DNA of 64,000 bases from Rhabdobacter roseus (GTDB taxonomy: Bacteria > Bacteroidota > Bacteroidia > Cytophagales > Spirosomataceae), in NCBI RefSeq assembly GCF_014202275.1, contig NZ_JACHGF010000003.1:496001-560000 (forward strand). The letters run 5' to 3'. The position numbers and the translations under genes are program-made. Shown here in pieces: positions 1-8,834 of the stretch (positions are counted from its first letter, which is position 1; each line of letters starts with the position of its first letter). The notes under the pieces were generated by a model. That model made no database searches and had not been told where the DNA came from. It was given only the letters and a program-made list of their open reading frames with translations.

Positions 1-368
1 GCCTGGGCGTTGGGGAGCCGGTACTTGAGCACAATACCCGCCACGCCCCGCGCCTTAAACCATTCGGCCAGTTCGCTGCCTTCGTGCTCGGCGGCCAGGA
101 TGCCGTAGCCCCCACCGGGGCAAATAAGCACGGCCGCGCCGGTCGCTTTATCTTGGGGAGGCAGGTAGGCCGTCATGGTAGGTACCGTCACACCGCTGAT
201 GCGCATGATGCCGCCCGTCGTTTCGGACTTTTCTACGACGGCAGAGTTTGCGAGGGCATTGGGTACTTTGCCGGCGGGCCAGAGGGGAAGTACCTCCTGC
301 TGGGCCAGGCTGGGCAGGGCGTAAAGCATAGTGAGGGTAAGCAGCGGAATGTATATTTTCTTTTTCAT
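1..368 (-). CDS. Secreted alpha/beta hydrolase (acetyl-esterase type), 3' end cut off by the window edge
   Basis: Reading the minus strand from the ATG at 368 gives about 122 residues that run off the window with no stop. The N-terminus MKKKIYIPLLTLTMLYALPSLAQ is a signal peptide, so the product is exported. Around residue 75-90 it has CPGGGYGILAAEHEG, the oxyanion-hole segment typical of BD-FAE/Axe-like carbohydrate esterases and related hydrolases. The catalytic Ser, Asp and His would lie in the missing part. The gene is transcribed away from the 520-822 gene, with an AT-rich spacer at 369-519. The fold assignment is fairly secure; the substrate (acetylated sugars or similar) is inference. 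Confidence 0.75.
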   Translation of the reverse strand, partial: MKKKIYIPLLTLTMLYALPSLAQQEVLPLWPAGKVPNALANSAVVEKSETTGGIMRISGVTVPTMTAYLPPQDKATGAAVLICPGGGYGILAAEHEGSELAEWFKARGVAGIVLKYRLPNAQ

Positions 369-519
369 GTCAATAAAGCTGGTTCCGGAAGAGCTATTGC
401 CCAACAAAAGGCTAGGTGAGGTACTTCTTACCACTCCTTTTTAGAATTAAATTTGACAAAAGTAGAGGCCCGAAAAAAAGAATACGCTTTTTTCGTTCCC
501 CAAATCAACCTGATTTCCC

Positions 520-822
520 ATGCTCATTCGCCTTGTCCGCATGACGTTCCGGCCCGACGAAGTACCTACGTTCCGGGCTATTTTTGACGAATCCAAACAG
601 AAAATCCGCGCCCAGCCGGGCTGTACCTACCTGGAGCTCTGGCAGGATATGCAGCAGTCGCACGTCTTCGTTACGCACAGCCACTGGGTGTCGGAAGCGG
701 CCCTGGAGCAGTACCGGCAGTCGGAGCTCTTCCGGGGTACCTGGGCGCGCACCAAGGTACTTTTCGCCGAAAAGCCCGTGGCTTTCTCGGCCCAGGTCGT
801 CGACAAAACCGACGAGGCGTAG
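520..822 (+). CDS. Antibiotic biosynthesis monooxygenase (ABM) family protein, YgiN-like
   Basis: The 100-residue length and pattern fit a single dimeric alpha/beta-barrel ABM domain: an N-terminal strand MLIRLVRMTF, then the segment GCTYLELWQD, then THSHWVSEAALEQY, where the H-x-W pair matches the conserved strand of small quinol/antibiotic monooxygenases. Such proteins are cytosolic and often act on quinones or as heme-degrading-like enzymes without a cofactor. The substrate cannot be told from sequence. The stop codon TAG is part of the terminator stem that follows. There is no obvious operon partner, since it converges with the secreted protein at 875-1462. Confidence 0.75.
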   Translation: MLIRLVRMTFRPDEVPTFRAIFDESKQKIRAQPGCTYLELWQDMQQSHVFVTHSHWVSEAALEQYRQSELFRGTWARTKVLFAEKPVAFSAQVVDKTDEA

Positions 823-866
823 GTACTTGGGGTACTTTATTAAAAATTAAAAGTACCCCAAGTACC
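822..866. terminator. Bidirectional terminator built from RGTACY motifs
   Basis: A perfect 17-bp inverted repeat (822-838 with 850-866) encloses an AT-only 11-nt loop. It lies exactly between the convergent genes ending at 822 and 875. Each arm contains two GTAC palindromes, so the stem is made of the iterated motif found all over the window. Confidence 0.75.
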
Positions 867-874
867 CTACTACT

Positions 875-1462
875 CTATTTCTTAGGCGGGTTGATCATGA
901 TGTGGGCGCGGTGCGTACCAGGGTCCATGATCCAGGGCATACCCGGCGCTTCGGGCTTGAGGGGCAGGCCGGTACTTTCGGCGGTGGCCAACGGGATGTA
1001 CACCACGTAGCGCAGGTACCCGTCTTTCAGCTCGCCGGTGGCGGTGTCGTAGTTGTCGTCAGTACCCGAAAACACAAAGAGCGAAGCGGGTGCCTTGGGC
1101 ATAGCCAGCGTGCCCGCCTTGGCTTCCTTCTCGCGAATTTCTATGATTTCCTGGGCCGATTTCCCCTCCTGCTTCAGCTGCCGTCCCCGCGCCATGAAGG
1201 GCTCCAGGGTATGGTGGTAGCAGGATACGTTGATGTCCTTCTGCGCGGGGTTGTCGGCCAGGCACACCAGGTCGTTGGTACCCTTGCGCAGTACCGTAAA
1301 CTTCCCGTCGGTACCGTAGCCGTACACCAGCGCGCCGTCGCGCTTGTCGCTGGGAGCCGCCAGTACGGCCGTTTTGATCTGGATGGCGGGCGGTACTACC
1401 TTCTGGGCGTGGGCCCCCAGGCTGGCCAGGAGTAGTGCTACGCAGGTTAGGGTTGTTTTCAT
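875..1462 (-). CDS. Secreted protein of unknown function, 195 residues
   Basis: A clear signal peptide with an AHA-Q cleavage site occupies residues 1-20. The mature part has no motif I can tie to an enzyme. It contains two cysteines (LVCLADN and VSCYHH) that could form a disulfide, a Lys/Glu-rich helix near residue 110-125, and a C-terminal stretch with MPWIMDPGTHRAHIMI that looks conserved in uncharacterised periplasmic proteins. It is transcribed alone, converging on the 520-822 gene. The coding assignment rests on the signal peptide, GC-type codon use and the terminator at its end. The function is not known. Confidence 0.7.
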   Translation of the reverse strand: MKTTLTCVALLLASLGAHAQKVVPPAIQIKTAVLAAPSDKRDGALVYGYGTDGKFTVLRKGTNDLVCLADNPAQKDINVSCYHHTLEPFMARGRQLKQEGKSAQEIIEIREKEAKAGTLAMPKAPASLFVFSGTDDNYDTATGELKDGYLRYVVYIPLATAESTGLPLKPEAPGMPWIMDPGTHRAHIMINPPKK

Positions 1463-1705
1463 GATTTGGTTTATTTAGTTGGTCAATATCAATGTCTTTT
1501 GGTTTGGTGATGCGTGGGACCTCACTTACGTAAAGTACTCGTTTTATCCTATACCGTTTTTATTCCGTTTCATTCTTCAATTTAATTCAAAGCTAAGTTA
1601 GAAGGTAAACTACCCCCTACTTTTTGCCATATTAAAAAAAGCGAAAAACGTTTAATTTTAAAATGGTTTGTGAGGTGCTCTTTCCGCTTGAAAATTGAAA
1701 TAGAA

Positions 1706-1774
1706 TTGTGACACTAATAATGTCAAAAATATTGATACTGTCAGTGTCACAAATATTGCCTAAATTTGTGACAA
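1706..1774. promoter_or_regulatory. Operator-like repeats and -7 box upstream of the AbiE cassette
   Basis: The 330-base spacer 1463-1793 is AT-rich and has no gene. In it TTGTGACAC (1706-1714) and its exact complement GTGTCACAA (1744-1752) form an inverted repeat. A third copy, TTGTGACAA (1766-1774), overlaps TAAATTTG (1761-1768), a perfect match to the Bacteroidota -7 box TAnnTTTG, 26 bases before the antitoxin ATG. I see no clear -33 element. AbiEi antitoxins are known to repress their own promoter by binding inverted repeats, so these repeats are good candidate binding sites. Confidence 0.5.
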
Positions 1775-1793
1775 ATACATTAAATGTATATAG

Positions 1794-2402
1794 ATGCTAA
1801 GTACTGAGAGGCAAATAGAAAGATCGATCAAGGCAAAACCAAGGGGCACGCTAGTGTTCCCGGAGGATTTTTCGTCCTATGGCTCGTCTGATGCAGTCAG
1901 GAAAGCCCTCACCCGCTTGGAAGATAAACGTATGCTTGTTCGCGTAGCGCATGGAATATATGTAAGGCCTAAGGAAAGTGAACTTGTCGGCACTGTGCTC
2001 CCGACTGCCGAGGAGGTAGCGGATGCCATTGCGAAGCGGGATAGGATAAGAACTGTTCCGAGTGGAAGCTACGCCTTAAACGCGCTGGGGTTAAGTACTC
2101 AGGTTCCAATGAAGATCGTACTGTTAACCGATGGATCGCCGCGCGAGATCAAAGTCGGCAAGAGGAGTATCAAGTTCAAAAAGGTGGCCCCCAAAAACCT
2201 TCTCGCAAAGGGGAAGGTAAGCAGGCTTGCTATCCAGGCTTTAAAAGAGCTCGGGAATGGACAGGTGAGCGCCCACGAAGAAGAAAAGATTATAGAGCAG
2301 CTACGCACGGAGGATATCGCGACGTTAAAACATGATATTGGCCTTGCGCCAGTATGGATTCAAAAAATAATGAGTAAGGCTTTACCAGATGTCACGCAGT
2401 AA
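1794..2402 (+). CDS. AbiEi-like antitoxin (DUF6088 family)
   Basis: The 202-residue protein begins with a winged-helix region (about residues 1-60, with DAVRKALTRLEDKRMLVRVAHGIYVRP) like that of AbiEi/DUF6088 antitoxins, which bind their own promoter. The middle, including VPSGSYALNALGLSTQVP, is the typical AbiEi second domain. It overlaps the toxin gene by 14 bases, so the two are translationally coupled. In type IV systems such as AbiE the antitoxin counteracts the toxin without a stable complex. Codon use and base composition are more AT-rich than the neighbours and GTAC sites are scarce, so recent acquisition is likely. Confidence 0.82.
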   Translation: MLSTERQIERSIKAKPRGTLVFPEDFSSYGSSDAVRKALTRLEDKRMLVRVAHGIYVRPKESELVGTVLPTAEEVADAIAKRDRIRTVPSGSYALNALGLSTQVPMKIVLLTDGSPREIKVGKRSIKFKKVAPKNLLAKGKVSRLAIQALKELGNGQVSAHEEEKIIEQLRTEDIATLKHDIGLAPVWIQKIMSKALPDVTQ

Positions 2403-3420
2403 ATTTCATGGCCTGAAGGCCGAAGACAAAAGAAGCATTTTTGAGGACATCAGTAACAAGACCGGAATGCCTGCGTTTGCGGTTGAAAAAGACTGGTGGG
2501 TAACGGAAACGCTCGCAATCATCTTTGAGATGAAGGTGGCCAGTCACCTCGTTTTCAAAGGAGGTACATCCTTAAGCAAAGCCTGGAAGCTCATCCATCG
2601 GTTTTCTGAAGACATTGACCTTGCGATAGACCGGAATTACTTTGGCTACGACGGCGAGCTCTCCAAAAGACAAAAGACCGCTCTTAGAAAAAGGGCAGGA
2701 GAGTACTCAAGTGGCCCTTTCTTTGAGCAACTTCAAAGCAAGTTTGCTGAGCGCGGCTTCCAGGTTGATTTCAATGTGGTTGAATCTCCTGATAGTGATC
2801 AAGATCCAAGGATCATCGAAATTTATTACCCAAACGTCATATCCGCTCCGGGATATATGCAGGCTCGGGTACAGGTTGAGATAGGATGCCGCTCTTTGAG
2901 AGAACCCTTTGCCTATTGTACGTTTGGCTCCCTGGTAGATGAAGAATATGCGGGAAGAGAGTTTGCAGCGCCCTTCATTACCATACCGACAGTCTATGCC
3001 GAGCGAACATTCCTGGAAAAGCTATTTTTGCTTCATGAGGAATTTCACCGACCCGCCGAAAAGGTGAGAGTAAATCGATTGAGCCGCCATTTGTACGATG
3101 TGCATCATTTAGGCAGATCCGAGGCAGCTAAAGCTCTGAATGATCAAGACCTGTATGAGACAATAGTGTATCACCGGTATGTCTTCTCCAAAATGGGTGG
3201 GGTAGACTATAATCTTCATAACCCCAAAACGTTGAACCCAACCCCGCCAGAGGAAGTCGTAGGTGCTTGGGCTGCTGATTATGGGAGAATGCTCGAAGAG
3301 ATGATCTATGAAGAAAATCCGCCTAGCTTCGATGTTCTATTAGGATCTGTTCATGGCATAAAAGCAAGCCTGGCAGAGCTCCCGTGGAAGTATCGGCTCG
3401 ATTTTATTGAAAAGAAATAG
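2389..3420 (+). CDS. AbiEii/AbiGii-type nucleotidyltransferase toxin
   Basis: This 343-residue protein carries the nucleotidyltransferase signature of AbiEii: KGGTS at residues 57-61, then SEDIDLAID with the metal-binding pair D75 and D77. The protein family (also MenA-like toxins) transfers nucleotides to tRNA or other targets and blocks growth, and AbiE systems can give abortive infection against phage. The start is inside the end of the antitoxin gene (ATG 2389, antitoxin stop 2400-2402). The length is normal and all key residues are present, so the toxin looks intact. Composition is foreign, like its partner. Confidence 0.87.
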   Translation: MSRSKFHGLKAEDKRSIFEDISNKTGMPAFAVEKDWWVTETLAIIFEMKVASHLVFKGGTSLSKAWKLIHRFSEDIDLAIDRNYFGYDGELSKRQKTALRKRAGEYSSGPFFEQLQSKFAERGFQVDFNVVESPDSDQDPRIIEIYYPNVISAPGYMQARVQVEIGCRSLREPFAYCTFGSLVDEEYAGREFAAPFITIPTVYAERTFLEKLFLLHEEFHRPAEKVRVNRLSRHLYDVHHLGRSEAAKALNDQDLYETIVYHRYVFSKMGGVDYNLHNPKTLNPTPPEEVVGAWAADYGRMLEEMIYEENPPSFDVLLGSVHGIKASLAELPWKYRLDFIEKK

Positions 3421-3574
3421 CGATTTTTAAGTAAAAGCGGAGTTCTTCTTAAAGACAGTGTTTAACTAATTCAGAGTATGCTTCTTAGGTCTCCCAAGTG
3501 TCGATATTGTCCTGCTTGCTTTCTTAAAGTACCCCAGTTCTACCCCAAGAGGCACGCCCTACATTCCTTTCCAA

Positions 3575-4336
3575 TCAGTACCCATTGACCAGAAAGCCAC
3601 CGTCCACGCCCAGGCACTGGCCCGTAATGTAGCTGGCCGCAGGCAAGCTCAGAAACAGTACCGCCGCCGCTACCTCCTCGGGGGTACCGATGCGCTGCAT
3701 GGGCGTGCGGGCCAGGATTTTCTCCAGCCGGGCGGGATCATTCAATATCGGCGCGGCCAGGGGCGTGTTGATGTACCAGGGTGCCACGGCGTTGACCCGG
3801 ATGCCGTCGCTCCCCCACTCCACCGCCAGGTTGCGCGTGAGCTGGATCAGCGCCGCCTTGGTCATGCCGTACACGGAGCCGCTGCTGATGTGCGTCAGGC
3901 CCGAGACGGAGCTTACGTTGACGATGCAGCCACGGCTGGCTTTCAGCAGCGGGTAGGCCGCCTGGCTCAGGGCAAAAGCCGAGTGGAGGTTGAGCTGCAT
4001 GATCTGCTCGTACTCGCTGGGGCTGTAGTCCACGGTGGCTTTCCGGATGTTGCGCCCGGCGTTGATCACCAGCACGTCCAGCCCGCCCCAGGTACTTTGT
4101 AGGTACTCCACCACGGCTGCCGCCGCGCCTTCTGCGGCCAGGTCAAACGCCCGGCCCGTGATGGAAAGCTGCCGCTCCTGGGCCTCGGCGACCAGCTGCG
4201 CAATGCCCGCTTCGTCGCGCGCTATGACCAGTACCTCGGCGCCCGCTTCGGCCATCAGCCGGGCACAGGCCGCCCCGATGCCCTTGGTACCGCCGGTAAC
4301 AAGTACCTTCTTATTTTTTAAATGCCAATGGTTCAT
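3575..4336 (-). CDS. SDR family oxidoreductase
   Basis: Classical short-chain dehydrogenase of 253 residues. The nucleotide-binding motif TGGTKGIG lies at residues 14-21, the NAG motif near 92, and the catalytic set is S (VSSVSG), then YGMTK. An Arg after the second strand (VIARDE) suggests NADP(H) preference, which is inference. The C-terminus [11 protein letters not shown] is the usual tail. Overall it resembles tropinone reductase/3-oxoacyl reductase-like members, so the substrate is uncertain. It stands alone between the TA cassette and the divergent dehydrogenase at 4496. The 153-base spacer 3421-3574 shows nothing notable. Confidence 0.87.
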   Translation of the reverse strand: MNHWHLKNKKVLVTGGTKGIGAACARLMAEAGAEVLVIARDEAGIAQLVAEAQERQLSITGRAFDLAAEGAAAAVVEYLQSTWGGLDVLVINAGRNIRKATVDYSPSEYEQIMQLNLHSAFALSQAAYPLLKASRGCIVNVSSVSGLTHISSGSVYGMTKAALIQLTRNLAVEWGSDGIRVNAVAPWYINTPLAAPILNDPARLEKILARTPMQRIGTPEEVAAAVLFLSLPAASYITGQCLGVDGGFLVNGY

Positions 4337-4495
4337 GTAGATGGGTAGTTGGTTGGGTGAAAGTGGGGGCCGACGAGAAGATCAATCTCAAAATTAATTG
4401 GGATAAAATGGTAAAACAAGCGAATGAGTTGCTTTTAAAACGGAATGCCAATACTTGTCATTGAAACAATTATGTAGGCCTTATTACCCAAACGT

Positions 4496-7400
4496 ATGAA
4501 ACCCTCAAAATCTACTCTGTTGGCCGTAGCCGGGGTACTGGCCGTAGGCCTGGTTGCTTCCTACCAACGTACCAACCCCAGCACCGTTAGGAGCGCGGGC
4601 CTCGATAGCCTGTACGCCAAGCTGTCGGAAGACGACAAGCGCTCACCGCAGTACGCCGTGGCGGGCCTCACCGTAGCCGAAGGCCTGGAAGCGACGCTTT
4701 TTGCCTCCGAACCTACCCTGACCAACCCCACCAACCTCGACGTAGACCACCGCGGGCGGGTGTGGGTGTGCGAAGCGTACAACTACCGCCCGGCCATCAC
4801 GGGCAATCCTACGCACGAGCAGGGCGACCGCATCCTGATCCTGGAAGATACCAACGGCGACGGCAAGGCTGACAAAACGACGGTCTTTTACCAGGGCCCC
4901 GAGCTCAACGCGCCGCTGGGGATCTGGGTAATGGGCAACCAGGCCATCGTGTCGCAGAGCCCCTACGTGTGGCTCTTTACTGACGAGGACGGCGACGACA
5001 AGGCCGATAAAAAAGAAATTATTTTCCAGGGCATCAAAGGCGAGCAGCACGACCACGGCATGCACGCCTTTGTGTTCGGGCCCGACGGCAAGCTGTATTT
5101 CAACTTTGGCAACGAAGGTACCCAACTCCTAGACGGCCAGGGAAAACCCATTCTGGACAAAAAAGGCAAAGCCATTGATTTTAAAAAGTACCGGCAGGGC
5201 ATGGTGTTCCGCTGCGACCCGGATTTTAAAAACATCGAAGTACTGGGCAACAACTTCCGGAATAACTACGAAGTAGCCGTAGATAGCTACGGTACCATGT
5301 GGCAGTCGGACAACGACGACGACGGCAACAAGGCGGTGCGGATCAACTACGTGATGGAATACGGCAACTACGGCTTCACCGACGAGATGACGGGCGCGGG
5401 CTGGCGGGCGGGCCGCACCAACGTGGAGGATTCGATTCCGTTTCGACACTGGCACCTCAACGACCCCGGCGTGGTACCTAACCTGCTCCAAACCGGCGCG
5501 GGCTCGCCCACAGGCATGGTAGTATACGAAGGTCGGCTGCTGCCCGGTACCTACTGGGACCAGATGATTCACTGCGACGCGGGCCCCAACGTGGTGCGGT
5601 CTTACCCCGTACAGAAAAAAGGTGCGGGCTACACCGCGACCATCAATAACCTGCTGGAAGGTACCCGCGACCAGTGGTTCCGGCCGTCGGATGTGTGCGT
5701 AGCGCCGGACGGCTCCCTTTTCGTATCCGACTGGTACGATCCGGGCGTGGGTGGCCACCAGGCCGGTGACCTCGAGCGCGGGCGGGTGTTTCGGGTAGCC
5801 CCGCCCAACGTATCTTACAAAACGCCCCCGCTGAGCCTAAATACCCCGCAGGCGGCCGTCGAAGCCCTGCAAAACCCTAACCTTTCGGTAAGGTACCTGG
5901 CCTGGAACGCCCTCCTGAAAATGGGTACTTCGGCGGAGCCTTCTCTTGCCAAACTTTTTGAGGATCAAAACGCCAACCCACGGATGCGGGCGCGGGCACT
6001 CTGGCTACTGAGCAAAATGGGGGGCTTCAACAGCCGTTACCTCGAAGCCGCCTTCCGCGACGCCAACCCCGACCTGCGCATTACAGCCCTGCGGGCCGCC
6101 CGCCAACTCACCGACAACCCCATCGCGTACGTGAAGCGCCTGGCCAACGACACTGACCCGCACGTACGCCGCGAATGCGCCCTCGCGCTGCACGAACTAC
6201 CCACCTCCGAGGCGGCGGGTATATGGGCTTCGCTGGCGCAGCAGTACGACGGCCAGGACCGCTGGTACCTCGAAGCGCTCGGAATTGGGGCCGCCAACAA
6301 CTGGGACCAGGCCTTCAAAGCCTGGCTGAAAACGGCTGGCTCCACCCCCACAGGTACCCCCGCGGGCCGGGATATCGTGTGGCGGGCCCGCACAAAGGAG
6401 TCGGTGCCGCTGCTGGCTTCGCTGGCCAGTGACGCCTCGGTGGATCTGAAAAGTAGGCTGAGGTACTTCCGCGCGTTTGATTTTAACCCCGGCGGCAAAG
6501 AAAAATCCACGGCCCTGCTCCAGATGATGAAAGGCAAGGCCGCTGATCAACTCGAAATCAACAAGCTGGTGCTGCGCCACCTCGACCCAGCCTTCGTGAA
6601 GCAGTCGCCGGTGGCGATGGCCTCTTTGCAAAAGCTGCTGGATGCCACCTACGATAGCCCCGAGTACATGGAGCTGGTGACCCGCTACGAACCTACCACC
6701 GAAAACAAACGCCTGCTACAGCTTGCCACGACCAAACCTTACGAAGGTACCGGGCGCGAAGCGGGCCGCCTGCTGCTCAAACAACCCGGCGGGGAGGCCC
6801 TGCTCCGCAGTGCCATCAACGGCTCCGACCCCGCCAAGGCCAGCGCCGCCCTGGCTTCCATCCGGGGCGTGGGTAGCAAGGAATCCCTGGCCCTGCTGAC
6901 GCAGGTAGCCCTGGACAGCAAGTACCCCCTGGCGCTACGGCGCGACGCCACCCGGGCTATTGGGGGCAGCCAGAGTGGCGAGGACCAGATCCTGGCTTAT
7001 TTGAAAGAGAACAAGTTTAATAAAGACCTAAAAGACGCTGCCGTGCAGGGCGTGAGCAACGCCTGGCGCCGGGCCGTACGCACCGAAGCCGCCAAGTACC
7101 TCGACGCCGACGCCACTTCCTCCACCCGGAAACATCCGCCCATGCCAGAGCTACTCAACGTCAAGGGCGACATTGCCAAGGGAAAAGTGGTGTTCTCGAT
7201 GTACTGCGCCGTGTGCCATCAGGTAGAGGGCGACGGGATGGATTTCGGGCCCAAGCTCTCCGAGATTGGCAGCAAACTACCCAAGGAAGGACAGTACCTG
7301 GCTATTTACTACCCCAGCGCCGGGATTAGCTTTGGCTACGAGGGCCACGAAGTAACAATGAAAGATGGTTCGAAGGTAGTAGGGATCATTGCTTCCAAAA

Positions 7401-7582
7401 CTGAAAGCGACCTGCTGATGAAGTTTCCGGGCGGAAGTACCCAGGAATATAAAATGACCCAGGTGAAATCCATCAAGCAGCTCGACGAGTCCATGATGCC
7501 CGCCAGCTTACAGGAGGCCATGAGTACCGAAGAACTCACCGGCCTGGTAGAGTACTTGAGTAGCCTCAAGCGGAAAAAATAA
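4496..7582 (+). CDS. PVC-type membrane-bound dehydrogenase with HEAT repeats and cytochrome c domain
   Basis: A 1028-residue exported protein. Residues 1-23 are a signal/anchor. Residues about 50-440 form a beta-propeller of the putative membrane-bound dehydrogenase type (TIGR02604-like), with Ca-binding-like TNGDGKAD and EDGDDKAD loops. Residues about 450-860 are HEAT-like helical repeats. The C-terminus has a class I cytochrome c domain (TIGR02603-like) with C904-A-V-C907-H908; one of the methionines near residue 1001 (ESMMPA) is a likely second heme ligand. Such proteins are thought to oxidise sugars or alcohols in the periplasm and pass electrons to the attached heme. All seven Gly-Thr pairs are coded GGT-ACY. 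A paralogue lies at 14229-16853. Confidence 0.87.
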   Translation: MKPSKSTLLAVAGVLAVGLVASYQRTNPSTVRSAGLDSLYAKLSEDDKRSPQYAVAGLTVAEGLEATLFASEPTLTNPTNLDVDHRGRVWVCEAYNYRPAITGNPTHEQGDRILILEDTNGDGKADKTTVFYQGPELNAPLGIWVMGNQAIVSQSPYVWLFTDEDGDDKADKKEIIFQGIKGEQHDHGMHAFVFGPDGKLYFNFGNEGTQLLDGQGKPILDKKGKAIDFKKYRQGMVFRCDPDFKNIEVLGNNFRNNYEVAVDSYGTMWQSDNDDDGNKAVRINYVMEYGNYGFTDEMTGAGWRAGRTNVEDSIPFRHWHLNDPGVVPNLLQTGAGSPTGMVVYEGRLLPGTYWDQMIHCDAGPNVVRSYPVQKKGAGYTATINNLLEGTRDQWFRPSDVCVAPDGSLFVSDWYDPGVGGHQAGDLERGRVFRVAPPNVSYKTPPLSLNTPQAAVEALQNPNLSVRYLAWNALLKMGTSAEPSLAKLFEDQNANPRMRARALWLLSKMGGFNSRYLEAAFRDANPDLRITALRAARQLTDNPIAYVKRLANDTDPHVRRECALALHELPTSEAAGIWASLAQQYDGQDRWYLEALGIGAANNWDQAFKAWLKTAGSTPTGTPAGRDIVWRARTKESVPLLASLASDASVDLKSRLRYFRAFDFNPGGKEKSTALLQMMKGKAADQLEINKLVLRHLDPAFVKQSPVAMASLQKLLDATYDSPEYMELVTRYEPTTENKRLLQLATTKPYEGTGREAGRLLLKQPGGEALLRSAINGSDPAKASAALASIRGVGSKESLALLTQVALDSKYPLALRRDATRAIGGSQSGEDQILAYLKENKFNKDLKDAAVQGVSNAWRRAVRTEAAKYLDADATSSTRKHPPMPELLNVKGDIAKGKVVFSMYCAVCHQVEGDGMDFGPKLSEIGSKLPKEGQYLAIYYPSAGISFGYEGHEVTMKDGSKVVGIIASKTESDLLMKFPGGSTQEYKMTQVKSIKQLDESMMPASLQEAMSTEELTGLVEYLSSLKRKK

Positions 7583-7587
7583 TCTTC

Positions 7588-7650
7588 TATACCCCCACAA
7601 AAAGCGCCCCGCTACTGGTCCAGTAGCGGGGCGCTTTTTGTAGGGGTATA
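7588..7650. terminator. Strong bidirectional rho-independent terminator
   Basis: A 31-bp inverted repeat (7588-7618 with 7620-7650) with a single mismatch has a GC-rich core and A/T runs on both sides. It sits between the convergent dehydrogenase (ends 7582) and CheB gene (ends 7718). Confidence 0.9.
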
Positions 7651-7717
7651 TTTCAAAGCTGAGCTAAGGATCTCTGAGCATTTCAGGAACTTGCCTCAGA
7701 CTATCTCCGCTGCCCGT

Positions 7718-8740
7718 TTACTCTTCCCGGATCTTTTCTTCGCTTAGTTGCTCTTGACTAAAGATAAATTTCCGAAGCTGCTTACCGCGCTCATTAGCCT
7801 GCTGGGCTTTTTCATTAAATAGCTTCGCCGCCTTGGCGTTTCCGCCTTTTTCCAGTTGCTTCCCGGCCTGCTCGAGCAGCAACATCATTTCTTCCAAACC
7901 TCGAACGCTTTGCCAGAGCTTATCTTCCACCGATTTGGATACTTCGGCCAGTAGCGCACTGGCCGTAAAGGCATGGCCCGTATGGCAGCGGTAGCGGATC
8001 AGTTTTCCCTCTTTGATGCTTACCAGAGTACCGTTGCAATCCGGGCAAGTAAGGGGGGTGAGCTCCCCCATCTTCAGGATGTCCATGCTGGCATTTGCCT
8101 GGGCGGCGGTGTGGATTTCGAGGTTCATACGATCCGTTTCGATAGAAGAAGAAGCCGGATCTACCAGTTCTAAGGTATCTTCGATCAGCCGACACACCAG
8201 CGGGGCCATTTCGGAAATGGGAACTATGTAGTCTACGTCCACATATTCGAGTACACTCTCGGGCATACTAGGGTACATGGCCTCCTCTGGCTCCTGAATG
8301 ATCCCTAGGCCACCCAGGCGCTTTACGGACCACATGCCCGAAGTACCGTCGTTGAGCAGCCCCGTGAGCACGATGCCGATGGTACGAGGACCATAAGTAT
8401 AGGCCGCGGAGCGAAACAGCGCATCGATGGAAGGACGAAACCGGTTTTCCTTGGGGCCTCTTTTGATAAGAATATGGTCATTCTCAATGAGCATGTGGTG
8501 ATCGGGCGGAGCTATGTAGATACAACCCGGCCGAATTGCCTCCCCGTCCTGAGGGTGTACTGCCTTGAGCGGTCCGACATTATTGAGGATCGTAGGTAGG
8601 TAGCTTGGTGCATGAGCGGCCACATGCTGGACAATAAAAATAGAAGCCTGGCAACTACTTGGTAAGGAAGCAACCAGCTCTTTTAGGGCGTAGACGCCCC
8701 CGGCGGAAGACCCAATAACGACAATATCACGTGTTGCCAT
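7718..8740 (-). CDS. Stand-alone CheB methylesterase domain protein with zinc-ribbon tail
   Basis: A 340-residue protein without a receiver domain. The CheB catalytic triad is complete: S12 in GSSAGG, H39 in IVQH and D131 in LLNDGTSG. It could therefore demethylate or deamidate glutamyl residues. About residues 225-255 hold a zinc-ribbon-like segment, CPDC followed by CHTGH, and the rest (about 265-335) is a helical, coiled-coil-prone region. This CheB plus zinc ribbon form is common in Bacteroidota, where it is not tied to a flagellar chemotaxis operon. It lies just downstream of the hybrid kinase on the same strand (94-base gap), so the two probably work together and may share a transcript. 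Confidence 0.87.
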   Translation of the reverse strand: MATRDIVVIGSSAGGVYALKELVASLPSSCQASIFIVQHVAAHAPSYLPTILNNVGPLKAVHPQDGEAIRPGCIYIAPPDHHMLIENDHILIKRGPKENRFRPSIDALFRSAAYTYGPRTIGIVLTGLLNDGTSGMWSVKRLGGLGIIQEPEEAMYPSMPESVLEYVDVDYIVPISEMAPLVCRLIEDTLELVDPASSSIETDRMNLEIHTAAQANASMDILKMGELTPLTCPDCNGTLVSIKEGKLIRYRCHTGHAFTASALLAEVSKSVEDKLWQSVRGLEEMMLLLEQAGKQLEKGGNAKAAKLFNEKAQQANERGKQLRKFIFSQEQLSEEKIREE

Positions 8741-8834
8741 ACTAGTTTTTGGAATTGATCAAAGTCACTTCGCAGAAAGGAGGAATACCTGCCAATGATT
8801 CTTTTCTGAACTAAATGCGTGCCAATAGCTTAGC

